Assembly (NCBI RefSeq): GCF_036173125.1
Contig: NZ_CP108054.1
Location: forward strand, 8,811,501 to 8,875,500
Reading direction: 5' to 3'
Source: Streptomyces sp. NBC_00286
Lineage (GTDB): Bacteria > Actinomycetota > Actinomycetes > Streptomycetales > Streptomycetaceae
Length of the DNA: 64,000 nt
Part shown: one piece after another, positions 16,308 through 24,175 of the stretch
How positions within the stretch are numbered: position 1 is the stretch's first letter
Layout: each line of letters opens with the position of its first letter
Translations under genes and position numbers: made by a program
The notes under the pieces: model-generated
Databases searched by the model: none
Seen by the model: the letters and a program-made list of their open reading frames with translations, nothing else
What the model was told of the DNA's origin: nothing

Positions 16308-16646
16308 TCAGGACCCGTCGGCCAGCTCCGCCAGGATGTCGGCGTGGCACAGCTCCGGCGCGCACCAGCAGGCCAGCGTCTTGCCGCGCAACTCGGGCAC
16401 CAGGTCGAGGAGGTCGGGGCGTTCGAGAAGGTACGCCCGGTACTTGGCCATCACCTCGGGGCGGGTGCCGTCGTGCTTCTTCTTGGCGGTGTCGGGGACG
16501 AAGGGGTTGTTGAGCGGGTGCTCGGGAAGATCCCAGCCGCCCCTGGTCCAGCGGCGGCCGACGTAGACGAGGTCCGCGGGGGCGTTCTCCAGGCGGGGCC
16601 CGAACTCCTGGATATGGCCCTTGAGATTGATCACAGTGGTGCTCAC
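16308..16646 (-). CDS. DUF4326-type small protein
   Basis: This 112-residue protein starts at GTG 16646 with GGGAGG 6 nt upstream. It contains YVGRRWTRGGWDLPEHPLNNPF near the middle and LRGKTLACWCAPELCHADILAEL at the end, matching the DUF4326 family whose conserved cysteines (ACWC...C) suggest metal or nucleic-acid binding. Family members occur in bacteria and phages, with no established function. It lies between purB and a 24-nt tandem repeat. Confidence 0.8.
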   Translation of the reverse strand: MSTTVINLKGHIQEFGPRLENAPADLVYVGRRWTRGGWDLPEHPLNNPFVPDTAKKKHDGTRPEVMAKYRAYLLERPDLLDLVPELRGKTLACWCAPELCHADILAELADGS

Positions 16647-16700
16647 GCGAGCCTCCCTTCGCGCCGCCGGGCGACGCTTCCGATCATCCGACGCGCAGGC

Positions 16701-16845
16701 GGCCCACGCCACCGGCCCTTCGTCGCCCACGCCACCGGCCATTCGTACGTCCACGCCACCGGCCCTTCGTAGGCCCACGTCACCTGGCCGTTCGTACGCA
16801 CGCGCCGCCAACCCTTCGTACATCTATGCTCCCGGCCCCTCGTAC
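16701..16845. repeat. 24-nt tandem repeat, six copies, extending from the end of the SGNH gene
   Basis: Six head-to-tail units of 24 nt (one of 25 nt) share CCACGCCACCGGCCCTTCGT. The unit nearest the SGNH gene (16822-16845) contains that gene's last codons and stop. The array therefore looks like successive duplications of the gene's 3' end into the space before the DUF4326 gene. Confidence 0.85.
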
Positions 16846-17606
16846 GGCAGCAGCTCTGGCCGCTTGGCCGGACGCCCGTCCCCCGAGGACCGCCCCGTAA
16901 GCCGCCGCCCGATCCACGGCAGCAGATACTGCCGGGCGAACCGCACGTCGGCGGTCCGGCGGGCGCCCCACCCGGGCGGCGCGGTCGCGGGCAACGGCGT
17001 GCGCCACTCGGTGTCCTGCGCCTCGTGGCCGAGTGTCTGCCACACCGCTTCCGCGACGCGGCGGTGGCCCTCGGTCGTCAGGTGCAGCCGGTCCACGTCC
17101 CACATGCGAGGGTCGGCTAGTGATGGGGCGCCGTAGAGGTCGACCACGAGGGCGCCGTGCCGGGATGCGAGGTCGTCGACGCAGGTGAACAGCTCCTCCA
17201 TGCGCGGCCGGAAGCGTTCCAGGACCGGGCCCTGGCGTCCGGGGCTGCGCATCAGCACGAGTTGCTTGCAGGAGGGGGCGAGCCGCTCGACGGCCTCCTC
17301 CAGGAGCCCGCGTACCCGGCCCATGTCGCACTTGGGCCGCAGCGTGTCGTTCAGCCCGCCCACCAGCGTGATCAGGTCCGGCTGTATCGCCGCCGCCACG
17401 TCCACCTGCTCGGCCACGATCTGACCGATCAGCTTGCCGCGCACGGCGAGGTTGGCGTACCGGAAGCCCGGCGTCCGGGCGGCCATGCGCCCCGCCAGTA
17501 GGTCGGCCCAACCGCGATACGAGCCGTCGGCCAACCGGTCCGACATGCCCTCGGTGAAGGAGTCGCCGACCGCGACAAAACTGGTGTAGGTGGCATTCGT
17601 CTCCAT
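16824..17606 (-). CDS. SGNH/GDSL-family hydrolase
   Basis: This 260-residue esterase-like protein begins METNATY at ATG 17606. Block I is FVAVGDSFTEG (9-19, Ser in GDS), block II contains the glycine (LAVRGKLIG), block III is GGLNDTLR and block V is DRLHLTTEGH with the catalytic Asp and His. There is no signal peptide, so it is probably cytosolic, unlike secreted lipases. Family members act on acyl or acetyl esters; the substrate here is unknown. A longer frame upstream has no support. A minus-strand TACCAT hexamer 10 nt before the start suggests a short leader. The 3' end is duplicated in a tandem array. Confidence 0.9.
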   Translation of the reverse strand: METNATYTSFVAVGDSFTEGMSDRLADGSYRGWADLLAGRMAARTPGFRYANLAVRGKLIGQIVAEQVDVAAAIQPDLITLVGGLNDTLRPKCDMGRVRGLLEEAVERLAPSCKQLVLMRSPGRQGPVLERFRPRMEELFTCVDDLASRHGALVVDLYGAPSLADPRMWDVDRLHLTTEGHRRVAEAVWQTLGHEAQDTEWRTPLPATAPPGWGARRTADVRFARQYLLPWIGRRLTGRSSGDGRPAKRPELLPYEGPGA

Positions 17607-17716
17607 GGCGGAAGCGATGGTATCCCGCGCACATACCCACCGGTCTGCCACCCACGGGCAGGTCCCGTTAGGCGCAGGAATGTGCCGGTACGTGCAGGCA
17701 GGTACCGGCACTCACC

Positions 17717-18730
17717 TCACGCCGGCTGCCCGAACAACTCCCGCAGCACGTCCTCCATCGTCACCAGCCCCGCCAGCAGCCCGTCGTCGCCGGTCACCGC
17801 CGCTAGATGCGTACGACTGCGGCGCATCGCCGTGAGCACGTCGTCCAGCGGTGTGCTCTCCCGGACGCGGGCGATCGAGCGCATGTCCGCGACCCGGAAC
17901 GGCAGGTCGCGGGGCATCGCGTCCAGCGCGTCCTTGACGTGGAGGTAGCCGACGATGTGGCGGCCGTTGTCCACGACGGGGAAGCGGGAGAAGCCGGACT
18001 CCGCGGACAGGGCCTCCAACTGCTCGGGCGTGACGCCCACGCGCGCGTAGACGATGCGTTCCAGCGGGAGGACGACATCGCGCACGGGCCGCCGGCCCAG
18101 CTCCAGGGCGTCGTGCAGCCGTTCCTGGGCCCGGTCGTCGATCAGGCCGGCGGCGCTGGAGTCCTGGACGAGGCGGGCGAGTTCGTCGTCCGAGAAGGTC
18201 GCGGTCACCTCGTCCCGCACCTCCACACGCAGCAGCTTCAGCAGCGAGTTCGCGAAGGCGTTGATCGTGAAGATCACTGGACGCAGCGCCCGGGACAGCG
18301 CGACCAGCGGCGGGCCGAGCAGCAGCGCCGAGCGCACCGGCTCGGCGAGCGCGATGTTCTTCGGCACCATCTCGCCGAGGAGCATGTGCAGATACGTCGC
18401 CAGGGCCAGCGCGATCACGAACGAGATCGCGTGCCCCGCGCCCTCCGGCACGCCCATCGCGTGGAACACCGGCTCCAGCAGATGCTCGATCGCGGGCTCC
18501 GCGACCACACCCAGGACCAGCGTGCACAGCGTGATGCCGAGCTGCGCGGCGGCCATCAGCGCGGAGACGTGCTGCAAACCCCACAGCACGCTCCGCGCCC
18601 GCCGGTCGCCCTCTTCGGCGTACGGCTCGATCTGGCTGCGACGGACGGAGATCAACGCGAACTCGGCGCCGACGAAGAAGGCGTTCACGACGAGCGTCGC
18701 CAGACCGATCAGCAGCTGTACGGCGGTCAC
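17717..18730 (-). CDS. CNNM/CorC-type membrane protein with CBS pair (second gene)
   Basis: This 337-residue membrane protein has an N-terminal DUF21/CNNM domain with about four helices (1-180; VGAEFALISVRRSQIE, LGEMVPKNIAL) and a CBS pair (about 200-330; SRFPVVDNGRHIVGYLHVKD and LVTMEDVLREL). Unlike its upstream partner it lacks the C-terminal CorC_HlyC domain. CNNM proteins are implicated in magnesium/cobalt efflux and metal homeostasis. The GTG start overlaps the stop of the upstream homologue by 4 nt (GTGA), so the two are translationally coupled and may form a heterodimer. Confidence 0.9.
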   Translation of the reverse strand: MTAVQLLIGLATLVVNAFFVGAEFALISVRRSQIEPYAEEGDRRARSVLWGLQHVSALMAAAQLGITLCTLVLGVVAEPAIEHLLEPVFHAMGVPEGAGHAISFVIALALATYLHMLLGEMVPKNIALAEPVRSALLLGPPLVALSRALRPVIFTINAFANSLLKLLRVEVRDEVTATFSDDELARLVQDSSAAGLIDDRAQERLHDALELGRRPVRDVVLPLERIVYARVGVTPEQLEALSAESGFSRFPVVDNGRHIVGYLHVKDALDAMPRDLPFRVADMRSIARVRESTPLDDVLTAMRRSRTHLAAVTGDDGLLAGLVTMEDVLRELFGQPA

Positions 18731-20076
18731 AGCGTCCCCTCTTCCTGGATGCCTTCGATGCCCTCGATGAGCGGCAGCGGCGCGTGCAGCAGCACGCGCG
18801 CGGCCCGGTGCCCCGATGCGTCCGTCACTTCGAGCCGCCAGCCGGTGACGTCCACGGTGTCGCCGACGGTGGGAATGCGGCCGAGTTCGGTCGCGATGAG
18901 CCCGGCCAGCGTCTCGTACGGCCCCTCGGGCACCCGCAGCCCGACCCGTGCGAGCTGGTCGGTGCGGGCCGCGCCGTCGGCGTTGTACAGCGCCCTGCCG
19001 TCGTCGTCCTTGCCGGCCAGGGCGAGGTCGGGCATCTCGTGCGGATCGTGCTCGTCCCGCACCTCGCCGACGACCTCCTCGACGATGTCCTCCAGGGTGG
19101 CGACCCCGGCGGTGCCGCCGTACTCGTCGATGACGACGGCCATCGTGCGCTTCCCGGACATCCGGTCCAGAAGCCGGTCGACGGTCAGCGACTCCGGTAC
19201 AAGAAGGGGTTCGCGCATCAGCTGCGCTACCGAGCTGCGGCTCCGGCGCTCGGCGGGCACCGCCAGTACGTCCTTGATGTGCGCGACGCCCACGACCGAG
19301 TCGAGGTTGCCGCGGTAGACGGGGAAGCGCGAAAGACCCGTCGCGCGCGTCGCGTTCGCCACATCCTCGCAGGTCGCCTGGACGTCCAGGGCGATGACCT
19401 GGACGCGCGGCGTCATCACGTTCTCCGCGGTCAGGTCCGCGAGGTTCAGCGTCCGTACGAACAGCTCGGCGGTGTCGGCCTCCAGCGCGCCCTCCCTCGC
19501 GGAGTGCCGGGCCAGGGCCATCAGCTCCTGCGGCCCACGGGCCGAGGCCAGCTCCTCGGTGGGCTCGACACCGAAGCGGCGTACGACCCGGTTCGCGGTG
19601 TTGTTGAGATGGGTGATGAACGGCCGGAACAGTGTGCTGAACCAGCGCTGCGGCGTCGCCACTTTCTTGGCCACCGAGAGCGGCGAGGAGATCGCCCAGT
19701 TCTTGGGCACGAGCTCGCCGACGACCATCAGGAACACCGTCGACAGCGCCGTACCGATGACCAGCGCGGTCGAAGAGGCCACAGAGGGGCCCATACCGAC
19801 CGCCTCCAGCGGACCCGCGATCAGCTTGGCGATGGACGGCTCGGCGAGCATGCCGACGATCAAGTTGGTGACGGTGATGCCGAGTTGCGCGCCGGACAGC
19901 TGGAAGGTCAGGTTCCGTACGGCCTTGAGGGCGCCCGAGGCACCGACCTCACCGCGCTCGGCGGCTCGTTCCAGCTCGCCGCGCTCGACCGTCGTCAGCG
20001 AGAACTCGGCGGCGACGAACGCGCCGCAGGCCAGGGAGAGCAGAACGGCCACCGCGAGGAGGAGCAGTTCGGTCAT
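18727..20076 (-). CDS. CNNM/CorC-type membrane protein with CBS pair and transporter-associated domain (first gene)
   Basis: This 449-residue protein starts at ATG 20076 with GGAGGTG upstream; a longer frame to 20133 is not supported. It has a DUF21 membrane domain (1-190; AAEFSLTTVERGELE, GELVPKNWAI) and CBS domains (about 215-335; ENVMTPRVQVIALD and VVIDEYGGTAGVATLEDIVEEVVGE). The CorC_HlyC C-terminal domain follows (about 355-440). It is the full-length member of a coupled pair and is probably involved in divalent-cation efflux or tolerance at the plasma membrane. Confidence 0.92.
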   Translation of the reverse strand: MTELLLLAVAVLLSLACGAFVAAEFSLTTVERGELERAAERGEVGASGALKAVRNLTFQLSGAQLGITVTNLIVGMLAEPSIAKLIAGPLEAVGMGPSVASSTALVIGTALSTVFLMVVGELVPKNWAISSPLSVAKKVATPQRWFSTLFRPFITHLNNTANRVVRRFGVEPTEELASARGPQELMALARHSAREGALEADTAELFVRTLNLADLTAENVMTPRVQVIALDVQATCEDVANATRATGLSRFPVYRGNLDSVVGVAHIKDVLAVPAERRSRSSVAQLMREPLLVPESLTVDRLLDRMSGKRTMAVVIDEYGGTAGVATLEDIVEEVVGEVRDEHDPHEMPDLALAGKDDDGRALYNADGAARTDQLARVGLRVPEGPYETLAGLIATELGRIPTVGDTVDVTGWRLEVTDASGHRAARVLLHAPLPLIEGIEGIQEEGTL

Positions 20077-20260
20077 CGGGTCACCTCCGTCCCATGGTCG
20101 GACAGAGGGCCGGGAATCGCACGATGCCCGCACGGCGCAAGGCCGCGCGGGCTGCCGGGACTGGGAGGCTCGCCCATGGGCGGACGCTCACACCTTTCCT
20201 AGGAAGAAGAAAACCAAGTCCTCACATGGTAAAGGGTCAGCAAAGTCGCCCGTACGCCGG

Positions 20261-20686
20261 TCATGCGCCGAGCGGCTTCACCCACCGCCGCCACTTCTCC
20301 TCGGGCGTGTACCCCGCGGCCCGCCACGCATGATGCGCGGTCTCGTTGCGCTGCAGCACCATCGCGTCGCCGCGCCGCCCGCCGAGCCGTACGAACCGTT
20401 CCTCCGCGGCGGCGAGCAGCGCCGAGCCGATGCCGAGGCGGCGGCGGTCCGGATGCACGGCGAGCCGGTACAGATGGCAACGCCAGCCGTCGAAGCCGGC
20501 GATCACCGTGCCCACCAGCTCGCCCCCGTACTCGGCGATGATCAGCGCCTCGGCGTCACGGGCGACGAGCCGCTCCACGCCGTCCCGGTCGTCGCTGATG
20601 CTCGTGCCCTCGGCGGCCGTCTTCCAGAAGGCGAGGACGGCGTCGAGATCGGCGGGGGTGGCGCTGCGGATGTGGAGATCACTCAT
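20261..20686 (-). CDS. GNAT-family acetyltransferase
   Basis: This 141-residue enzyme uses acetyl-CoA. Motif A is CHLYRLAVHPDRRRLGIGSALL, with the pyrophosphate-binding RRLGIG. Motif B follows with LQRNETAHHAWRAAGY. ATG 20686 is preferred to TTG 20698, although neither has a good SD. It is a small single-domain enzyme with no operon partner, and the acceptor (amine, peptide or drug) cannot be told. It resembles RimI-like and YpeA-like acetyltransferases in size. Confidence 0.87.
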   Translation of the reverse strand: MSDLHIRSATPADLDAVLAFWKTAAEGTSISDDRDGVERLVARDAEALIIAEYGGELVGTVIAGFDGWRCHLYRLAVHPDRRRLGIGSALLAAAEERFVRLGGRRGDAMVLQRNETAHHAWRAAGYTPEEKWRRWVKPLGA

Positions 20687-20869
20687 GGGGCGAGCCAAGC
20701 AGATCGCCGGCCTGTCTCGCGAACGGATTCCCGTGCCGGGGAATCACGGAGATCGACCGGCCGTCGCGTTCAGCCCGCCCGGCGCTCCACGGCTTCCGCC
20801 AGTTTCGAGAGGCTGAATGAACTGCTACCTCGCTGTGGAGAGCAGGCGGTGGGGGCGACCGGATGGGAG

Positions 20870-20891
20870 TTGGTCCAACCTGTAGGACCAG
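20870..20891. promoter_or_regulatory. FadR-type operator candidate A
   Basis: TGGTCC at 20871-20876 and GGACCA at 20885-20890 form an inverted repeat 8 nt apart. The left side reads TGGTCCAACC, matching the TGGT-N3-ACC core seen at the other two sites. It is 205 nt from the class V enzyme start, so it may act from a distance or by looping. Confidence 0.55.
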
Positions 20892-21024
20892 TGGACGGGC
20901 TGCGGGCGGGTTCTGTCAAGGGTTGATCTGGAATGGCTTGTGACATCTGCGTTGCGAGCTGCGATGACCAGCCGAAACTGAGTGTCGGACCTCCGGCCGA
21001 GATCCTCTTGACTCGGCGAGCGAT

Positions 21025-21058
21025 GGTAGGGCAGATTGGTCCTACCGGTTCAACCAAT
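21025..21058. promoter_or_regulatory. FadR-type operator candidate B at the class V enzyme promoter
   Basis: GGTAGG (21025-21030) pairs with CCTACC (21041-21046), and ATTGGT (21035-21040) pairs with ACCAAT (21053-21058). The core TGGTCCTACC at 21037-21046 fits the FadR-subfamily pattern TGGT-N3-ACC. Confidence 0.6.
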
Positions 21059-21094
21059 GCCTCTCGGGTGTGAAAGCCGGTCCCGAGGGGCGTT

Positions 21095-22330
21095 ATGCGA
21101 CGAGCGTCGATGTGCCTTGCCGGCGCGCAGACGCGGAAAGCGAACGCGCCAGTGAGTGCCACCCGAACCATCGACATCGCGCAACTGCGCTCCCGGTTCC
21201 CGGCGGCGGACCAGTTCCTCTACCTGGACGCTGCCCACCAGACCCCCCTCTCCCTGACGGTCCGAGCGGGCCTCGACGCCTTCTACGACCAGGCCCTGCA
21301 CACCGCGGGCCCGAAGACGCACTGGCTGACCAGCGTGGAGGAGGTTCGGGCACGGCTGGCCGGCTTCCTGGGCGCGAGCCCCCGGGAGATCGCTTTCACC
21401 AAGAACACCTCGGAGGGGCTCAACATCGCTGCCCACGGCCTGCGTTGGGAACCGGGCGACAACGCGCTGCTGCTCGAGGGCGACCACCCCAACCTCCTGT
21501 ACGCCTGTCTGGGCCTGCGCGCCAAAGGGCTGGAGGTCCGGCTGGTGCCGCAGGACGGCGGGCCCGGCAAGAAGTGGGCCGACGCCGACACCTTCGCGCC
21601 GTACGTGGACGCCCGGACCCGTGCCATAGCGCTGTCCCACGTCATGTTCCACAGCGGCCAGCGCAACGACGTCGCGGCCGTCGCGAGGCTCGCGAAGCGG
21701 CACGGCGCCGAAGTGGTCGTGGATGCCATGCAGTCCCTCGGCGTCCTCGACGTGGACGCGCGGGAACTCGGGGTCACCGCCCTCGCGGCGGGGTGCCACA
21801 AGGGCCTACTGGTACCCCAGGGGCTCGGCCTGCTGTTCACGCCGTACGACGCCGAGCGGCTGCCTCCCACATACACGGCGCTCGCCGGCATGGCGGACAC
21901 CGACGAGGACCTCGTCATCGGAACGGAGCAGGTCAAACTCCGCCCCGACGCCCAGCGCTTCGAGATCGGCAACTTCAACCTGCCCGCGATCCACGCCCTG
22001 GGCGCCGCCCTGGACCTCTTCGAGGAGGTGGGTGTGCGCCGCGTAGAAGAGCACGTACTGGATCTCGGCGACCGGCTGATCGAGCACCTGGACGCCTTGG
22101 GCATCCCGTTGGTCGGTCCGAGGGAGCGCGAACGCCGCTCGCACATCTACGCACTGGCCCTTCAGGCGCCCGGCTGGCCCGAGTTCCTCGCCTCCGAGAA
22201 CGTGCGGGTGTCGTCCGTACGGGACGGGATCAGAGTCTCGTTCGGTCTGTACAACAGCTCCGACGACGTGGACCTGCTGGCCGGGATCCTGCGGCGGGGT
22301 CTGGACAAGCTCTCCCACCGAGCGGCCTGA
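21095..22330 (+). CDS. Class V PLP-dependent aminotransferase-like enzyme (cysteine desulfurase / isopenicillin N epimerase type)
   Basis: This 411-residue cytosolic PLP enzyme has FLYLDAAHQTPLS, the family's N-terminal substrate-loop region, then FTKNTSEGLNIAA (phosphate contacts). VVVDAMQSLGVLDVD carries the Asp and Gln that hold the cofactor, and the Schiff-base lysine is in GCHKGLLVPQG. No catalytic cysteine loop typical of desulfurases is evident, so a lyase, epimerase or kynureninase-like reaction is as likely. ATG 21095 has GAGGGG 4 nt upstream; GTG 21152 is an alternative. It converges with a FadR-type repressor gene, and the two promoters share operator motifs, so its expression is probably induced by its substrate. 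Confidence 0.87.
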   Translation: MRRASMCLAGAQTRKANAPVSATRTIDIAQLRSRFPAADQFLYLDAAHQTPLSLTVRAGLDAFYDQALHTAGPKTHWLTSVEEVRARLAGFLGASPREIAFTKNTSEGLNIAAHGLRWEPGDNALLLEGDHPNLLYACLGLRAKGLEVRLVPQDGGPGKKWADADTFAPYVDARTRAIALSHVMFHSGQRNDVAAVARLAKRHGAEVVVDAMQSLGVLDVDARELGVTALAAGCHKGLLVPQGLGLLFTPYDAERLPPTYTALAGMADTDEDLVIGTEQVKLRPDAQRFEIGNFNLPAIHALGAALDLFEEVGVRRVEEHVLDLGDRLIEHLDALGIPLVGPRERERRSHIYALALQAPGWPEFLASENVRVSSVRDGIRVSFGLYNSSDDVDLLAGILRRGLDKLSHRAA

Positions 22331-22363
22331 GGAGGAGTCCGTGTCCTGCGTTTTCCGTACTGA

Positions 22364-23056
22364 TCAGCGTTGCAGCACCGGGTAGTCGTGGTAGTGCTGT
22401 GTCGTCGCCTCGTACGCCGACGCGACGTCCTTGTCGCGGATCGCCTGTACGAGCGCCTTGTGGACGTCGAGCGAATAGGCGCCGATCGTCGGCGTGTACT
22501 GGCCGTGCAGCAGCCACTCGTGGTTCTGGTGTCTGGTGGTCAGCTCCGTCACCAGGCTCACCAACAGCGGTGTACGGGACGCGGCCGCGACCGCCCGGTG
22601 CAGGTCCATCGTCGTCCGCAGATACGCCTCGTAGTCCTCCTGCTCGAGATGCTCTTCCATCTCGGCCACCAGGGCATCCATCTTGAGCAGGTCGGACCGC
22701 GTGGCCTTGCGGATCGCCATCAGCGCGCTCGCCAGCTCCAGGGCCTCCCGGGCCTGAAGCAACTCGTTGATGTTCAGCGCGGCGGTGAGTCCGGCATCGC
22801 CCGCCTCGGGGAGGACGCGCTCCGGCTCGGCGACATAGCTACCGTCGCCCAGCCGGGTGTCGACATGCCCGCTGAGCTGCAGAACGGCCAGCGCCTCCCG
22901 GACCGCGTTACGGCTCACGCCGTACTCGCCGGCCAGCTCGCGTTCAGACGGCAGCCGCTCGCCGACCGGCAGCTTGCCGCCGCGCATCTTCTCGAGCAAC
23001 TGCTCGGCGACCAGCTCCGGCTTGCGGCGCCTGCCTGGGGGATTCTGCGGTGACAT
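22364..23056 (-). CDS. GntR/FadR-family repressor
   Basis: This 230-residue regulator has a winged helix at about 10-80 (LPSERELAGEYGVSRNAVREALAVL) and an all-helical FCD effector domain. Metal-ligand residues appear in DLHRAVAAAS, HQNHEWLL and the C-terminal VHKALVQAI. ATG 23056 has GGGAG 4 nt upstream. An operator candidate (TGGTAGGACCA, 23080-23090) lies between 24 and 34 nt upstream of its start, so it is likely autoregulated. The same TGGT-N3-ACC core occurs twice before the class V enzyme gene that converges on it. The effector is probably a small carboxylate. Confidence 0.9.
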   Translation of the reverse strand: MSPQNPPGRRRKPELVAEQLLEKMRGGKLPVGERLPSERELAGEYGVSRNAVREALAVLQLSGHVDTRLGDGSYVAEPERVLPEAGDAGLTAALNINELLQAREALELASALMAIRKATRSDLLKMDALVAEMEEHLEQEDYEAYLRTTMDLHRAVAAASRTPLLVSLVTELTTRHQNHEWLLHGQYTPTIGAYSLDVHKALVQAIRDKDVASAYEATTQHYHDYPVLQR

Positions 23057-23071
23057 GGGACTCCCGGATCT

Positions 23072-23092
23072 GGCCCTACTGGTAGGACCAGC
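23072..23092. promoter_or_regulatory. FadR-type operator candidate C, autoregulatory
   Basis: CCTAC (23075-23079) and GTAGG (23082-23086) flank a TG centre; overlapping this, TGGTAGGACCA (23080-23090) is a perfect TGGT-N3-ACCA site. It sits directly upstream of the repressor start on the minus strand. Confidence 0.65.
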
Positions 23093-23247
23093 CTCCCACG
23101 CAGGGAAGAAGCGGTCAATCAGCCCAGCCTGAAGCGCCGGGCAGCACCAACCGGTTGATGAACGAGGAGCGGAGTCGTCGAGCGGCGCGGGACGGATCCT
23201 CGACGGCCGCCGTACGCGCCCTTGCCCCCCTGGCGCGGCACGCTCTC

Positions 23248-24129
23248 TCACTCGCCGCGCAGCGCCTCGATCACCGGCCCGAACACCTCCATGTTCGGCT
23301 CCAGCACCGTCAGATACGAGAACCCGTACCGCTCGCGCTGTGCCCGCACCTGGTCGACGATCTCGTCCAGTGTGCCGAGGAGCGCGATCGGCAGGTCCAG
23401 TACCTGCTGCTCGGTGAGGTAGGGGACGTGGGGCAGCCACTCCTGGATGGCGGCGCTGCGGTCCTCGGTGATGGCGACGATCTGGATGAGCAGATTGAGC
23501 TCTGCCGGTTCCTTCCGGCCGGCGGCCAGCTCCTGGTACAGAGTGACCCGTTCGCCGAGTTCCTCGGCCGTGATCGCCGCGAGCATGCCGTCCGGCATCG
23601 ACCGGGCGCCCGTGAACGCCGCGATGTCCGCGTGCTCGGCGGCGAGCCGAAGCATCCGGTCGCCGTTGCCGCCGATCAGCAGCGGCACGCGGGGCTTCTG
23701 TACGGTCTGCGGCTGGTGCTCTGCAGAGCCGAGCAGCCGGTCCAAGTCCTCGACCGTACGCGCCAGATGGTCCACCCGCTCACGAGGCGAACCCCACGGA
23801 ATGCCCGCGCTCTCGTGCTCCGCTGCCACATAACCAGTGCCCAGGCCGAGTTCGAGACGGCCGCCCGTCAGCGCGTCCGTGGTGGCGACCTCGCGGGCCA
23901 GCAGCGCCGGATTCCAGAAGCCGGCGTTGAGCACGAAGGTCCCGAGCCGCGGCCGCTCGGTCGCCTCCGCCGCCGCGACCAGGGACGGGAACGGAGCGGG
24001 CATACCGAGGTGGTCGGGGACCAGGATCACGTCGTACCCGAGCTGCTCGGCCCGTCGGCACTTCGCGCGCCACTCCTCGGCGGTCGCGGGCTGCATCAGA
24101 TTGACACCGAACCGGAACGGACGCGGCAT
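23248..24129 (-). CDS. Luciferase-like (LLM) F420-dependent oxidoreductase
   Basis: This 293-residue TIM-barrel enzyme of the bacterial-luciferase superfamily begins MPRPFRFGVNLMQPATAEEW, with the N-terminal strand of the barrel. GGRLELGLGTGYVAAEHESAGIPWGSPRERVDHL is the conserved segment of the actinobacterial F420-type group, and RVPLLIGGNGDRML follows. GGAGAG lies 6 nt before ATG 24129. It probably uses coenzyme F420, which Streptomyces make; substrate unknown. It lies 46 nt downstream of the ABC permease in the same direction, though the functions do not suggest a link. The 190 nt between its stop and the repressor gene hold nothing I recognise. Confidence 0.9.
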   Translation of the reverse strand: MPRPFRFGVNLMQPATAEEWRAKCRRAEQLGYDVILVPDHLGMPAPFPSLVAAAEATERPRLGTFVLNAGFWNPALLAREVATTDALTGGRLELGLGTGYVAAEHESAGIPWGSPRERVDHLARTVEDLDRLLGSAEHQPQTVQKPRVPLLIGGNGDRMLRLAAEHADIAAFTGARSMPDGMLAAITAEELGERVTLYQELAAGRKEPAELNLLIQIVAITEDRSAAIQEWLPHVPYLTEQQVLDLPIALLGTLDEIVDQVRAQRERYGFSYLTVLEPNMEVFGPVIEALRGE

Positions 24130-24175
24130 GAACTCTCCTCACCCTCAAGGGACTTGAGCACCCCAGCCGAGTACA

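Larger units (their letters stand above)
20687..21094. other. 408-nt non-coding region with operators for the class V enzyme gene
   Basis: No gene is supported here. It contains two FadR-type operator candidates (20870-20891 and 21025-21058) and a possible promoter: TTGACT at 21008-21013, an 18-bp spacer and CAGATT at 21032-21037. The second operator starts inside the -10 region, which suits repression. Confidence 0.6.

Noticed and set aside
20770..21177. Minus-strand frame over the operators upstream of the class V enzyme
   Set aside because: It has no family motif, has atypical composition and covers the operator/promoter region.
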